Shown here piece after piece: positions 8,101 through 15,928 of a stretch of 49,481 bases of DNA (its first letter is position 1; every line of letters starts with the position of its first letter). The notes under the pieces are model-generated. The model saw only the letters and a program-made list of their open reading frames with translations, was not told the origin of the DNA and did no database searches. The DNA is from an uncultured Clostridia bacterium (GTDB taxonomy: Bacteria; Bacillota; Clostridia; Saccharofermentanales; Saccharofermentanaceae): the NCBI GenBank assembly GCA_947303255.1, contig CAMYXL010000014.1, positions 1 to 49,481 on the forward strand. Direction: 5' to 3'. Position numbers and translations under genes: made by a program.

Positions 8101-8524
8101 TGAATGCAAGACCCGTACCGATTGTAACGGCAAAGGCTTCTGCATCATGTACGATGATTCCCGAAAAATACGGAGCTCTGCTATCCTGATCCTGCAGCTT
8201 CATCTTGCCCGTAATGTCTACGGCAGTAGTAAGGAAACCTGAGATCATGGCATCGATAGGTTTTCTTCCGAACTTTACTTCGTTACAGATTCCGCGGAGC
8301 TGTGGCTCGTATGGCGGGATCATGCCCGGTTCATAGCCGGGAATTGTCGGGTGGGAAAAGACAGAGAAAAAGAATCCTTTCTCTTCTTTATCTATCGTGA
8401 TATCGGCATTTCTGACCTCTCTTTTACCGAAAAGTCTGCCGTCCATATAAAACGCATCTGTATATGATTGGGAAGGATAGTATCTCGCAATAAGCGTGCT
8501 CGCGAGACGAGTTATCTTGGCCAT
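5171..8524 (-). CDS. Large acidic membrane protein: degenerate PP2C-like domain, disordered linker, TM helix, LysM-like domain
   Basis: A 1117-residue protein that I do not recognise as a named family. Residues 1-260 resemble a PP2C-type Ser/Thr phosphatase (strands around GIIVHDAEAFAVTIGTGLAFI and a DDCIILCNKAVYDAL segment), but the metal-binding aspartates expected at GDSR- and SDG-type positions read GTG and CNKA, so it is probably inactive. Residues of about 270-900 are low-complexity, rich in Glu, Pro, Ala, Gln and Tyr. A Gly/Arg/Gln-rich basic stretch comes before one TM helix (AIFLAFVAVLLIGLIVIFSL, about 952-974). The outer part has a LysM-like domain (about 1013-1073, TWWDLFTKVYNIEI to MILLPP) and an acidic tail. 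The start at 8524 is chosen because GGAGGAG precedes it; an ATG 33 bp further up lies inside the -10 box. It is monocistronic. Confidence 0.7.
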   Translation of the reverse strand: MAKITRLASTLIARYYPSQSYTDAFYMDGRLFGKREVRNADITIDKEEKGFFFSVFSHPTIPGYEPGMIPPYEPQLRGICNEVKFGRKPIDAMISGFLTTAVDITGKMKLQDQDSRAPYFSGIIVHDAEAFAVTIGTGLAFIYRNDTLYPLTDAGIPMEPIDAFGNRVGDFYNYVSSKTANALWSNITTLSVDDCIILCNKAVYDALGQRELLRILDEADDQCDAAGTVITQAAANMPNVPMQFSISFVESITADEKRGLFGFRKKNKEEDTSNMSIKSTFEGGIIGAAAEAIASAGFVSGLDEAAAATATAEVAGDAAEAVSFGDSEMPKTAVIPELDSINFSNFVVPEEPEVPKDDAKKVEFLDKSVDEPAIEEVSADEMMKSLFGQMNVSKQEGLDIQKQAEEEAKKAQEEKPVVEEKAEDSMGKIKEGTTITPASPDIPSDSPFVSGFNPFTAAPEVKEEEMETVAETPFNIESNDEMMDTKTVSSFESLFANQVQKESGIASDGIIAAALKELKEEVDADKEKEEAAKEAEEVIVEEPKEEPKAASMPVTVNNDEIVFSSGEKVESFTEEKEDKPFDPYNAGSSESFEKTQPPVYASADFGGFDLDTKDTVTGGDSAVSENEKPVNEPSFEWKEEGLPNQPLVEDVPQPEFQIQPQDTINPVENVSFPLSSQEEKPAPAPVEETTPVPNGEFVIPFENAVYAEPEAVDNAQNDIPDMPVYGSQSYDSPAFAVNTEQPTGEDPLAAYEVGSYEENEEMAPEQAPYQSYGSESFEPEQAEAYPQSYEEPVPGYGEQDFGVPQQYDEQPYEEAQAYDPYGGQYAQEPEPQTYENGAYTEPANYDYEAAAATSAAAAAAAQAEASEKMAEGDEWINSILGIDNYDVAASAPVAEAAPTRPGTQSRPRPQQRTSGGNGAGGQRRPGQPGQRPQGQRGGNGGGRNGGNKPFRLSRNGAIFLAFVAVLLIGLIVIFSLIIKSCSSDKKKPSETSATKESSEIVETTPAPVPTVDPKAPIGVFVFSDHTGYRTWWDLFTKVYNIEIESGDSRIDIIREYNGAEPGYMPTSGTMILLPPIDIINGSVPVSDQAAGEGAAGETTESTAEGEVQGEAAVDDGN

Positions 8525-8530
8525 GAAAAA

Positions 8531-8582
8531 CTCCTCCGAATTTATAATCATAATCATTATAACATAATGAAATTTTATACAA
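8531..8582 (-). promoter_or_regulatory. Promoter and RBS of the acidic membrane protein
   Basis: On the minus strand TTGTAT (8577-8582), TATAAT (8556-8561) and a GGAGGAG Shine-Dalgarno (8531-8537) precede the ATG at 8524. The -35/-10 spacing of 15 bp is short. The -10 position decides against the upstream in-frame ATG. Confidence 0.55.
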
Positions 8583-8644
8583 TTCTTTTTTTTGGTTTTT
8601 TCGTAAGAAGTTTAAAAGCGCCTTGGGGCAATGTTTTCGAGCAT

Positions 8645-8678
8645 AAAAAAAGAGTCGACCCGAATGCCGAGTCGACTC
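8645..8678 (-). terminator. Terminator of the DUF885 lipoprotein gene
   Basis: GAGTCGACTCG and CGGGTCGACTC (11-bp arms with one G-U pair) flank a GCATT loop on the minus strand, followed by seven Ts. Very strong intrinsic terminator. TCGAAAA follows soon after. Confidence 0.9.
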
Positions 8679-8693
8679 CATAATCAGATGTTA

Positions 8694-10691
8694 TCAATTC
8701 TCAAGATGACGCTTTGCTGTCTCATAGATCTGCTCGTATGTAGCAGGCTGAGAGTCAAGGAACAACTTGTGGATCTCCTTGACTGAAAGTGAAGGATCAA
8801 GCGCCTGGATCTTATCAAGAGTATCAGTAAGCTCTATATATCCGAGACCGTACTTAACAGCGTAGCATGGATCCTCAGTTACGAGATCAACGACATCCTG
8901 AAGGTCACTGGCACCAAACAGGCTCATGCCGAGAAGTTCGTTGATGTGATTTGCTGCATCTTCAGAAGTCCATCCCTCATAGTTGACACCAAGATCGATT
9001 CTTGCCATGAGCAATACATCAAGGATATCTTCGCAAAGGAATGAATACTGTTCTTCCTGAGTTGCTCCGAAGAAAGTCGGTGAATTAACCTCAACATACA
9101 CAGCCCAACCCTCTGCATAACCTACAGAATCGAAGATGTACATATAAGGATGATCACAGATGGATCTGGTGTAAAGAGACTGGTACATGTGACCCGGATA
9201 AGCCTCGTGAGCAACAACAGTACCGAAGTCATCGCTTGCTGCTGCCGTGTTGATAAGGATAAGATTGGAATCGTATTTATCAACGTGGTAAGCAAGGTAA
9301 GCTGCAGGGCTGAAGCTGTCTTCGAAAACTTCCGGAACCTGCTTGAATACATACTCGTGTTCAGGGATATCAGGGAAATATTCGAAGATCTTTCCATAGA
9401 GGAAATCAAGGTTCTCCTGAACATCACCTGCTGTGTAATCATGTGACTTGAAGCCACCCTGAACATATCCCTTAAAAGCATCTACCATGTAATTCTCACA
9501 CTTCTCGATAGCCTGCTCAGGTGTTATCTGGGAGTTTGTCTGGCTTCTTACGATGGAAGCGTAATAATCTTTACCGCCCTCGTATGTAGCGAGAGTTTCT
9601 GTCTCATCGGAAGCAACATCCTTAAGTGCACGGATACGGTCTGCACACTCCTGGAACTCAGGGAAGAAAACTTCCTTCATTGCCTTCTCGTGATCATCGA
9701 TAAGAGTCTGTCTGTCATCGTCAGAAAGGCCCTCGATCTCATCAAGTCTCGTCTCAAATGACTCATAAAGGAAGCAGTCATCTGTCTGAGCTACGATAGA
9801 ATCAAATGTGAGTGCGATAGCCTCATAGGAATCCGCAGAAAGAACGTATCCCATGGAAGCTCTCTGCTCTTCAAAATCACAAAGTGCATCGTAATATCTG
9901 TCTGTGTCGTTGATAAGCGCGATGTAGTTCTCTGCATCTTCTTTTGTCTCAAAACCTACGACATCAAGAATGAAGAGGATGTTACACTGGCTGCTCGTCA
10001 AACTGTTAAATACAGGAGAGAGATAGTAGAAACCTGAATACTGGCTCATGTAATAGCTCTCTTCAATATCATAGAGGATCTTATCGTAGAAGATCCTGTC
10101 TCCGTCAGGAAGTGACTCGTAGTCGATCTTAGCCAATCTGTCGATATACTTCTTGGCTGTTGCACTATCCTCTGCAGGATCGAAGCTTACATCGCCCCAG
10201 GATATCTCGTCAAAAGAAAGTCCCATTGCTTCGTAATCTTCAAAATAGAGCGTGATATCGAGATAAGAACCGTTAAACGCCTCAATAAGGTAATCATGCT
10301 CGATGGCATTAAGTTCCTCAACAGCAGCTTCACCTGTTATATCACCAGGTTCGCGATGCGGGTGAACCTCATCGAATGAATATGGCTCAGAAGGGAAAAC
10401 GAGTTCTCCTGCAGCAGAAGTCGGTGTAGGCTCTTCTGTAGGTTCAGTCTCACTTGGCTCTGTCTCTGAAGGCTCGGTTTCTTCAGTCTCATCAGTCTCA
10501 TCAGTTTCCTCTGTCTCGTCCTCGTCCTCATCCTCGTCCTCGTCATCTTCGTCATCATCACGATCGCGGTCAGAACGGGATTCCTTAAGGAAATCGAATC
10601 TGTCCATGAAATCACCAGAGCAGGCAACTAACGAAGTTATCATAGCCATGATTACCATCAATGCTGCAAATCTGATTGCTAACTTTTTCAT
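8694..10691 (-). CDS. DUF885-family lipoprotein, putative metallopeptidase
   Basis: A 665-residue surface lipoprotein. The signal peptide ends in a LVAC lipobox with lipidated Cys24. Residues of about 35-95 are an extreme Asp/Glu/Thr/Pro linker that probably spans the cell wall. The rest matches the DUF885 family: HEAYPGH at 495-501 gives two histidines and Glu496, and a downstream YAEGWAVY holds a third candidate ligand, Glu527, as in zinc peptidases of the M3/M32 type. The substrate is unknown, and peptide or dipeptide hydrolysis is a family-based guess. TAAGGAGACC precedes the ATG. It is followed by its own terminator. Confidence 0.85.
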   Translation of the reverse strand: MKKLAIRFAALMVIMAMITSLVACSGDFMDRFDFLKESRSDRDRDDDEDDEDEDEDEDETEETDETDETEETEPSETEPSETEPTEEPTPTSAAGELVFPSEPYSFDEVHPHREPGDITGEAAVEELNAIEHDYLIEAFNGSYLDITLYFEDYEAMGLSFDEISWGDVSFDPAEDSATAKKYIDRLAKIDYESLPDGDRIFYDKILYDIEESYYMSQYSGFYYLSPVFNSLTSSQCNILFILDVVGFETKEDAENYIALINDTDRYYDALCDFEEQRASMGYVLSADSYEAIALTFDSIVAQTDDCFLYESFETRLDEIEGLSDDDRQTLIDDHEKAMKEVFFPEFQECADRIRALKDVASDETETLATYEGGKDYYASIVRSQTNSQITPEQAIEKCENYMVDAFKGYVQGGFKSHDYTAGDVQENLDFLYGKIFEYFPDIPEHEYVFKQVPEVFEDSFSPAAYLAYHVDKYDSNLILINTAAASDDFGTVVAHEAYPGHMYQSLYTRSICDHPYMYIFDSVGYAEGWAVYVEVNSPTFFGATQEEQYSFLCEDILDVLLMARIDLGVNYEGWTSEDAANHINELLGMSLFGASDLQDVVDLVTEDPCYAVKYGLGYIELTDTLDKIQALDPSLSVKEIHKLFLDSQPATYEQIYETAKRHLEN

Positions 10692-10817
10692 AAAATGGTC
10701 TCCTTATTCCAAAATTATCTGACTAAATATTTATCTTTAATACTTATGTCACGGTTATATATTAAACCACACAATTTTGAAAAAAAGGTGAAAAATTCTA
10801 AATCAATTTGTTGCAGT

Positions 10818-12566
10818 TTATGATCTGGACTCGATTATTTCCTGTTCAATCTGCTTACTATCGATATCTCCGAGGCCACTTCTCGGGAAGGAAGCCCTGT
10901 ATTCGATCTCTGACGGTCTCATATATTCAGGCAGCATCAAAGAGCACTCGATGTTAATCTTCTCTTTAAGTTCAGAAAGCTTATCATTATCGAAAAGGAA
11001 CCTGTCTACAGGAACAACAACAGCAACGATATGAACTGTTTCCAGATCATCAATATAATTAACGGCGCATACCTCTTCTACTCCGTATACACCCTTGATA
11101 GCATCCTCTATCGCTTTCATCGAGACAGTCCTTCCTCCGATCTTTACACACCTTTTCTCGGTGTAATCGAAATAGAAGAATCCGTCTTCATCCATGTGAC
11201 CGATATCACCCGTATGAACCCAGTATCTTCCGTCTCTGTGTTTTCGAAGGACTCTGTCGGTAGCTTCTTTGTCTTCTAAAACGGAATTTAATGAAGTCGG
11301 CGAATAGACACAGATCTCACCTTTTTGTCCGATCGGCATCTCAGTAAGACTCTTGGATTCTACTATCTTCATGATGATTCCCGGAAGCGGAATTCCAAGG
11401 GAATTATTTCGCGATTCCGACAAAGGATTAAGTGAACATACGGAAAGACACTCCGTGAGACCATATCCTACCTGAACTCTCGCCTTGCAGCTGTGATGAG
11501 CAAGGAAGTCATCAAATCTTTTCTTCGGCAAAGTCGGAAAAGCTGCTCCTACGGAGATCACACGCTGGATGAAAGAAAATGATTTTCTCGAATATCTGCT
11601 GTTAGACTTAACAAAATCCATGAAAGAGATGAGCATCTCCGGGTATCCGATGATTATGTTCGGAAGTCTTTCAAATATGGTGTAAGAAAAGATCCTAGGA
11701 GACTCAAAAGGCATCAGGATAACTTCGACACCCGAACAAAGCATACTGTGGATCGCAATGGAAAGCGCGGAACTGTAGCTGTTCTGGATACCGGTAACAG
11801 ATCTAAGATGAACCTTTAACGGGTCGGCATATCCTAATCCCAATCTGACTATCGAAACAGCCGAAGTAATGGAACCGTTTGTATATGTCTCTGATTTATG
11901 CTCACCAGAAGCACTTCCGACATTAAGATAAAATGCGATATCGGATGAAGAATTACTATCTGTTATCTCTTTCTTTTCAACATCCCTGTCGAAAAATTCC
12001 TTCCAGGTCATTATCCTAAGACTTTTAAGTTTCTGGAACTTCGCCGAACGGAATCTGCCCTCTCCCCTCGCAAACAACCACGTCTTGAACAAAGGATAAT
12101 ATTTCAACATATCCTTCATGCTGCAAATAACAGCCAAAGACACATCCGTATTCATCGTGATCTCACCCAGCAAAGGAGCTAATTCCTCTGTTGTTACTAT
12201 GCATTTGCTCTTTTCCTCAAGAGCCATCAGATGCAACAGTTGCTTTGGAACTATATCACTGGCCAGGGAACATATGATACCGAGTTTATTTGCAGCATAA
12301 AAGAAGAATATGAATGCAGGGATATTCGGTAATGCTATAAGCATAGAGTCACCCTTTTTAAGTCCTTCATGTGCCAGAAGATCTGCCGTCTTATCAATGA
12401 TCTCGATCAGCTCGGCATATGTAAGACGGTAAACATAATAACTCAGCGCACAGGTATCCGGGTATTTCTCAGCGGTCTTTTTCAGTTGCTCATAGGCAGA
12501 ACCGTCAAACATCTCAAGACGATCCTCAAGTCCCTCGCTATAAAACTTCAACCAGGATTTATCCAT
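10818..12566 (-). CDS. AMP-binding (acyl-CoA synthetase-like) protein with altered C-terminal lysine motif
   Basis: A 582-residue member of the ANL adenylate-forming superfamily. Seen: a phosphate-loop-like NVGSASGEHKSE, the A5 motif YGLTE, TGDIGHMDEDG, and the hinge-region GGRTVSMKAIEDAI. The family normally ends with a GKID-type motif whose lysine catalyses adenylation. Here the segment reads PRSGLGDIDSK, with Asp in place of Lys; I confirmed this at nucleotide level. The protein may do only a thioester-type half reaction, use another lysine, or have a changed role. The likely substrate class is a carboxylic acid, but which one is unknown. No carrier-protein or CoA-pathway gene adjoins it, and it runs divergently from radA. 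Confidence 0.82.
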   Translation of the reverse strand: MDKSWLKFYSEGLEDRLEMFDGSAYEQLKKTAEKYPDTCALSYYVYRLTYAELIEIIDKTADLLAHEGLKKGDSMLIALPNIPAFIFFFYAANKLGIICSLASDIVPKQLLHLMALEEKSKCIVTTEELAPLLGEITMNTDVSLAVICSMKDMLKYYPLFKTWLFARGEGRFRSAKFQKLKSLRIMTWKEFFDRDVEKKEITDSNSSSDIAFYLNVGSASGEHKSETYTNGSITSAVSIVRLGLGYADPLKVHLRSVTGIQNSYSSALSIAIHSMLCSGVEVILMPFESPRIFSYTIFERLPNIIIGYPEMLISFMDFVKSNSRYSRKSFSFIQRVISVGAAFPTLPKKRFDDFLAHHSCKARVQVGYGLTECLSVCSLNPLSESRNNSLGIPLPGIIMKIVESKSLTEMPIGQKGEICVYSPTSLNSVLEDKEATDRVLRKHRDGRYWVHTGDIGHMDEDGFFYFDYTEKRCVKIGGRTVSMKAIEDAIKGVYGVEEVCAVNYIDDLETVHIVAVVVPVDRFLFDNDKLSELKEKINIECSLMLPEYMRPSEIEYRASFPRSGLGDIDSKQIEQEIIESRS

Positions 12567-12634
12567 AAAACACCCGTCAACTTAATTTTTTTCAGTATAC
12601 CGCATATAAACGATTAATCGCCATACTCAGATGT

Positions 12635-12640
12635 TATAAT
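12635..12640 (+). promoter_or_regulatory. Candidate -10 box of radA
   Basis: TATAAT at 12635-12640 lies 23 bp upstream of the radA ATG in the 96-bp divergent gap. No convincing -35 is visible at 16-18 bp (GATTAA at 12612-12617 is weak). Confidence 0.35.
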
Positions 12641-12662
12641 ATTCAAAAAAAAGGCAATATCT

Positions 12663-14126
12663 ATGGCTAAGAAAAACATATCATTCTTTTGCAGCGACTG
12701 CGGATTCGAGACTACAGGCTGGTCCGGAAAATGTCCGTCCTGCGGTGCTTGGAACACTATGACTGAATCGACCAAAGTCACCGGATCGGGTAAGTCTGCC
12801 AACAAGAATATTCCTGTGCATTCAGCAAACCAGTTTTCATGGACCAATACATCATCAACGGTCAAACTCTCGGAGGCCGAAAAGGAAACTCATGTCAGAA
12901 GTTCTTCGGGTATTACCTCGATTGACAATATACTCGGAGGAGGCATTACTCTCGGGGGCGTTACTCTTATAGGAGGAGAACCGGGTATCGGCAAATCGAC
13001 CTTGCTTCTTCAGATCGCGGGTCATTTCCCAAAAGACAAAGGAGAAGTTTTCTATATTTCCGGCGAAGAATCTGCTGATCAGATAGCACTTCGTGCAGAA
13101 AGACTCAACATTGAAAAAGAAGGGATCACTGTCTGTTCCCTTACCTGTTTTGAACGCATAGCAGAAGAACTCGAAAAGATGCGTCCTTCGCTTTGTATTA
13201 TCGATTCTGTCCAGACACTTTATTCGGAGAATATCACAGGTACACCGGGAAGTGTTTCCCAGGCCCGAGAAGTAACCGCAGGTCTGGTACGTATCGCCAA
13301 GACAAACAACATCCCGATCTTTCTTGTAGGTCACATCACCAAGGACGGAACCATCGCAGGTCCTAAAACACTGGAACACATGGTCGATACAGTCCTTTAT
13401 TTTGAAGGAGAAGACCTCGGCACATACAGGATCTTAAGGTCCATAAAGAACCGTTTTGGAAAGAGCGGCGAATTGGCCTTTTTCGAGATGACGGGAAAAG
13501 GACTTCTTCCTGTGGATGATCTTCAGTCAGTGCTGATATCAGGACACCCGATGGATGTTCCGGGATCATCGATATCTGCTGCGATTGAAGGAACCAAGGC
13601 AATAGCTATCGAGATCCAGGCACTTATGACTCCGAGCGGCTATACCAATGCCCAGAGGATGTGTACCGGCATTGAAAAAAACAGGATAAATATGCTCCTT
13701 GCAGTCGCAGATAAGTTCCTTAAACTCAACACACCTTCATTTGATGCTTTTATCAATGTGGTGGGCGGCCTTAAGGTATCTGATCCTGCTTTGGATCTGG
13801 CGGTTCTTGCAGCGATCGTATCTTCCGTAAGAAACATCCCTCTTCGCAAAAACACGATGGTATTCGGAGAAGTCGGACTTACCGGAGAGCTTCGATCGAT
13901 CTCTATGATCCCGCAAAGGTTGGCTTGTGCATCAAAGGCAGGAATCGGTACCGTTATCCTCCCTTCCTCGTGCAAAAAAGTGGTAGAAAAATACCATATG
14001 TCAAAAAATGAAAACTTTGTATTAAAAAATATTAACAAAACTACCTCCGTTTGTGATAAAATCGTTTCGGTGGACTGCATATATGCAGACAACCTATCAG
14101 AGGCAATAGATATATTGTTCTCGTGA
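12663..14126 (+). CDS. radA: DNA repair protein RadA (Sms)
   Basis: A RecA-related ATPase that helps process recombination intermediates by driving branch migration from RecA-loaded DNA. The full 487-residue architecture is present: a zinc finger with Cys10, Cys13, Cys24 and Cys27; Walker A GEPGIGKST (105-113); the RadA-specific KNRFG motif (262-266); and a C-terminal Lon-protease-like domain. AAGG precedes the ATG. The stop codon lies 17 bp before the ispD-like ATG, so the two are probably co-transcribed and perhaps translationally linked. The radA-ispD association is familiar from Clostridia. Confidence 0.97.
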   Translation: MAKKNISFFCSDCGFETTGWSGKCPSCGAWNTMTESTKVTGSGKSANKNIPVHSANQFSWTNTSSTVKLSEAEKETHVRSSSGITSIDNILGGGITLGGVTLIGGEPGIGKSTLLLQIAGHFPKDKGEVFYISGEESADQIALRAERLNIEKEGITVCSLTCFERIAEELEKMRPSLCIIDSVQTLYSENITGTPGSVSQAREVTAGLVRIAKTNNIPIFLVGHITKDGTIAGPKTLEHMVDTVLYFEGEDLGTYRILRSIKNRFGKSGELAFFEMTGKGLLPVDDLQSVLISGHPMDVPGSSISAAIEGTKAIAIEIQALMTPSGYTNAQRMCTGIEKNRINMLLAVADKFLKLNTPSFDAFINVVGGLKVSDPALDLAVLAAIVSSVRNIPLRKNTMVFGEVGLTGELRSISMIPQRLACASKAGIGTVILPSSCKKVVEKYHMSKNENFVLKNINKTTSVCDKIVSVDCIYADNLSEAIDILFS

Positions 14127-14143
14127 AAGTAAAGAAAGGTAAT

Positions 14144-15928
14144 ATGTTTATGAGTCCGGCAGCAGTTACAAAAAGGCCAAAAATAAACGTTAACAGAATC
14201 TTTGTCATCATTCCGGCAGCTGGTCTGAGCACCAGAATGGAATCAGACGTGAACAAGCAGATCATGGAGATCGACGGTGTATCCGTCATCGAGAGAACGC
14301 TTGGTGCTTTTCAGAAATTTTCAGACAATCTTGCTTCTTCAGGCGTATCACTTCGTGCAGTTGTTGTTACAAGTGAGGAGTTGGTATATAGAATCAACGG
14401 TCTGTGCCGTTACAACAAGTTTGAGTTCGTTCAGCAGGTTGTAACAGGCGGAAAGACAAGAATGGAATCCGTATGGAGAGGTATCGAGGCTTTGGCTGAC
14501 CTTCCTTTCCCTCCTGGAGATAACGACATCGTATTTATCCACGACGGTGCTAGATGCCTCGTAGATCAGCCTACATTGGAAAGATGTCTCGAAGGAGCAA
14601 TGAAATACGATATCTGTGCTGCAGCAGTTCCTGTTAAGAGCACTATCAAGCAGACAAAGATGGATATCCTTGATGAGATCCCTTCAGTAAATGAAGAAGC
14701 TCCTAAGAAGCCGGGCAGAAGACCTGCAGCTGCTGAGCCTGCAGCTCCTGTTGCACCAGCAGAGCCGGAGCCTGAGGAACCAGCTAATTATCTTCGTGCA
14801 GCTTTCGAGGACAGAGAGCCGGCTGCACCTAGCACACCGACATTTACTTCTCTTACTTCCCTCATGGAAAGCAAGAAAGCTTCCGAGCAGAGCAAGATCT
14901 TTGCTGCAAGAGAAGAAGAAAAGGCACCATCTCCGTTTGAAGCACCTAGAAATGATGTTGACGAAGACGGTTACAGAATGAACAAGGTATTCATCTCCGA
15001 TAATCCGACAGACAGTTCTTCAAACAAGAATCCTGTTCTCGGTCTCGGAATGGATTATATCTCCAAGCTTCCTTCCCTCGCTGACAGACTTGGCGGAGCC
15101 GTTATGGGCAAGATCGCTAAGGAAGAGCAGAGAAGAAATGCTGCTGCAGAAGAAGCAGCTAAGAAAAAGAAGGCAGAAGCTCCTAAAGTAAGGAAAAAGA
15201 ATACTCCGTACGTCAGACCTGATTCTCCGTTCAAGAGAATCGATATCAACGAGATCACTGTTGATGATGACGATGAGCCAGAGGTAGTAGAGGACGAGCC
15301 TATCGTTGAGGAAGAGGTTCCAAATTCTCCATTCAAGAGGATCGACACAAGCAAGATCACTGTTGACGACGATCGTCCGTCAGCACGCCCTGCAGCAAGA
15401 CCTCCGGTAACCAGACCTGCTTCTGCTGTAAGACCAGCTGCAAGACCTCCGGTAACCAGACCTGCTTCTGCAGTTAGACCTGCTGCTAGACCAGCTACTG
15501 CTGCTGAAAGACAGGGCAGAAGTAATGAGAGACCTGTACCTGCAGGAAGACCTGCTGCAAGACCTGCTACTGCTGAGAGAGCTAATCAGGCAGGAAGACC
15601 TGCAGCTGTGGGAAGACCAGGTTCAACATCTGCTAAGAGCCCATTCAAGAGCAATGTTTCTCCTGAAGTTGTTTCTACTCCTGACAGAGACGAACTCATG
15701 GAAGTTCAGACACCACAGGTATTCAGATTCGATAAGCTTATCCAGTCATATGTAAACGGAATCAAGCACAACATCGAAGCAACTGACGATACATCACTTG
15801 CTGAAGCAATTCATCTTAAGGTTCATTTGGTAGAAGGATCTTATGCTAATATCAAGATCACCACTAAGGAAGATATTGATTACGCTGAGATGCTCCTCAA
15901 GCGTCAAGCAGCGGAGAGCGCAACGTAA
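14144..15928 (+). CDS. ispD: 2-C-methyl-D-erythritol 4-phosphate cytidylyltransferase with a ~340-residue low-complexity insertion
   Basis: Third step of the MEP isoprenoid pathway (CTP + MEP to CDP-ME). Catalytic-domain pieces are all present: PAAGLSTRM (24-32) with Lys38, GGKTRMESV, IHDGAR (about 132-137), and PVKSTIKQ up to residue 170. After the insertion come Arg515, QTPQVF (522-527), TDDTSL (547-552) and NIKITTKEDIDYAEMLL. Between residues 171 and about 510 sits a Pro/Ala/Arg/Glu-rich stretch unlike any IspD I know; bacterial IspD is usually about 230 residues, this one 594. The insert has three SPFK boxes (two followed by a KITVDDD-like motif) and a perfectly repeated 15-residue unit. 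An AAAGG RBS favours ATG 14144 over a GTG at 14123. Its 3' end overlaps ispF, on the other strand, by 32 bp. Confidence 0.85.
   Translation: MFMSPAAVTKRPKINVNRIFVIIPAAGLSTRMESDVNKQIMEIDGVSVIERTLGAFQKFSDNLASSGVSLRAVVVTSEELVYRINGLCRYNKFEFVQQVVTGGKTRMESVWRGIEALADLPFPPGDNDIVFIHDGARCLVDQPTLERCLEGAMKYDICAAAVPVKSTIKQTKMDILDEIPSVNEEAPKKPGRRPAAAEPAAPVAPAEPEPEEPANYLRAAFEDREPAAPSTPTFTSLTSLMESKKASEQSKIFAAREEEKAPSPFEAPRNDVDEDGYRMNKVFISDNPTDSSSNKNPVLGLGMDYISKLPSLADRLGGAVMGKIAKEEQRRNAAAEEAAKKKKAEAPKVRKKNTPYVRPDSPFKRIDINEITVDDDDEPEVVEDEPIVEEEVPNSPFKRIDTSKITVDDDRPSARPAARPPVTRPASAVRPAARPPVTRPASAVRPAARPATAAERQGRSNERPVPAGRPAARPATAERANQAGRPAAVGRPGSTSAKSPFKSNVSPEVVSTPDRDELMEVQTPQVFRFDKLIQSYVNGIKHNIEATDDTSLAEAIHLKVHLVEGSYANIKITTKEDIDYAEMLLKRQAAESAT
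15386..15475 (+). repeat. Two-copy 45-bp tandem repeat inside the ispD insertion
   Basis: Two adjacent 45-bp units (15386-15430 and 15431-15475) encode the same 15 residues (RPAARPPVTRPASAV) with synonymous differences near the edges. A third degenerate copy of the first few residues follows. This indicates that the insert grows or shrinks by repeat expansion. Confidence 0.85.

Noticed and set aside
10400..10600. Trinucleotide-like TCC/TCA/TCG repetition
   Set aside because: It encodes the Asp/Glu/Thr-rich linker of the DUF885 lipoprotein in frame, so it is a protein linker and not a separate repeat element.
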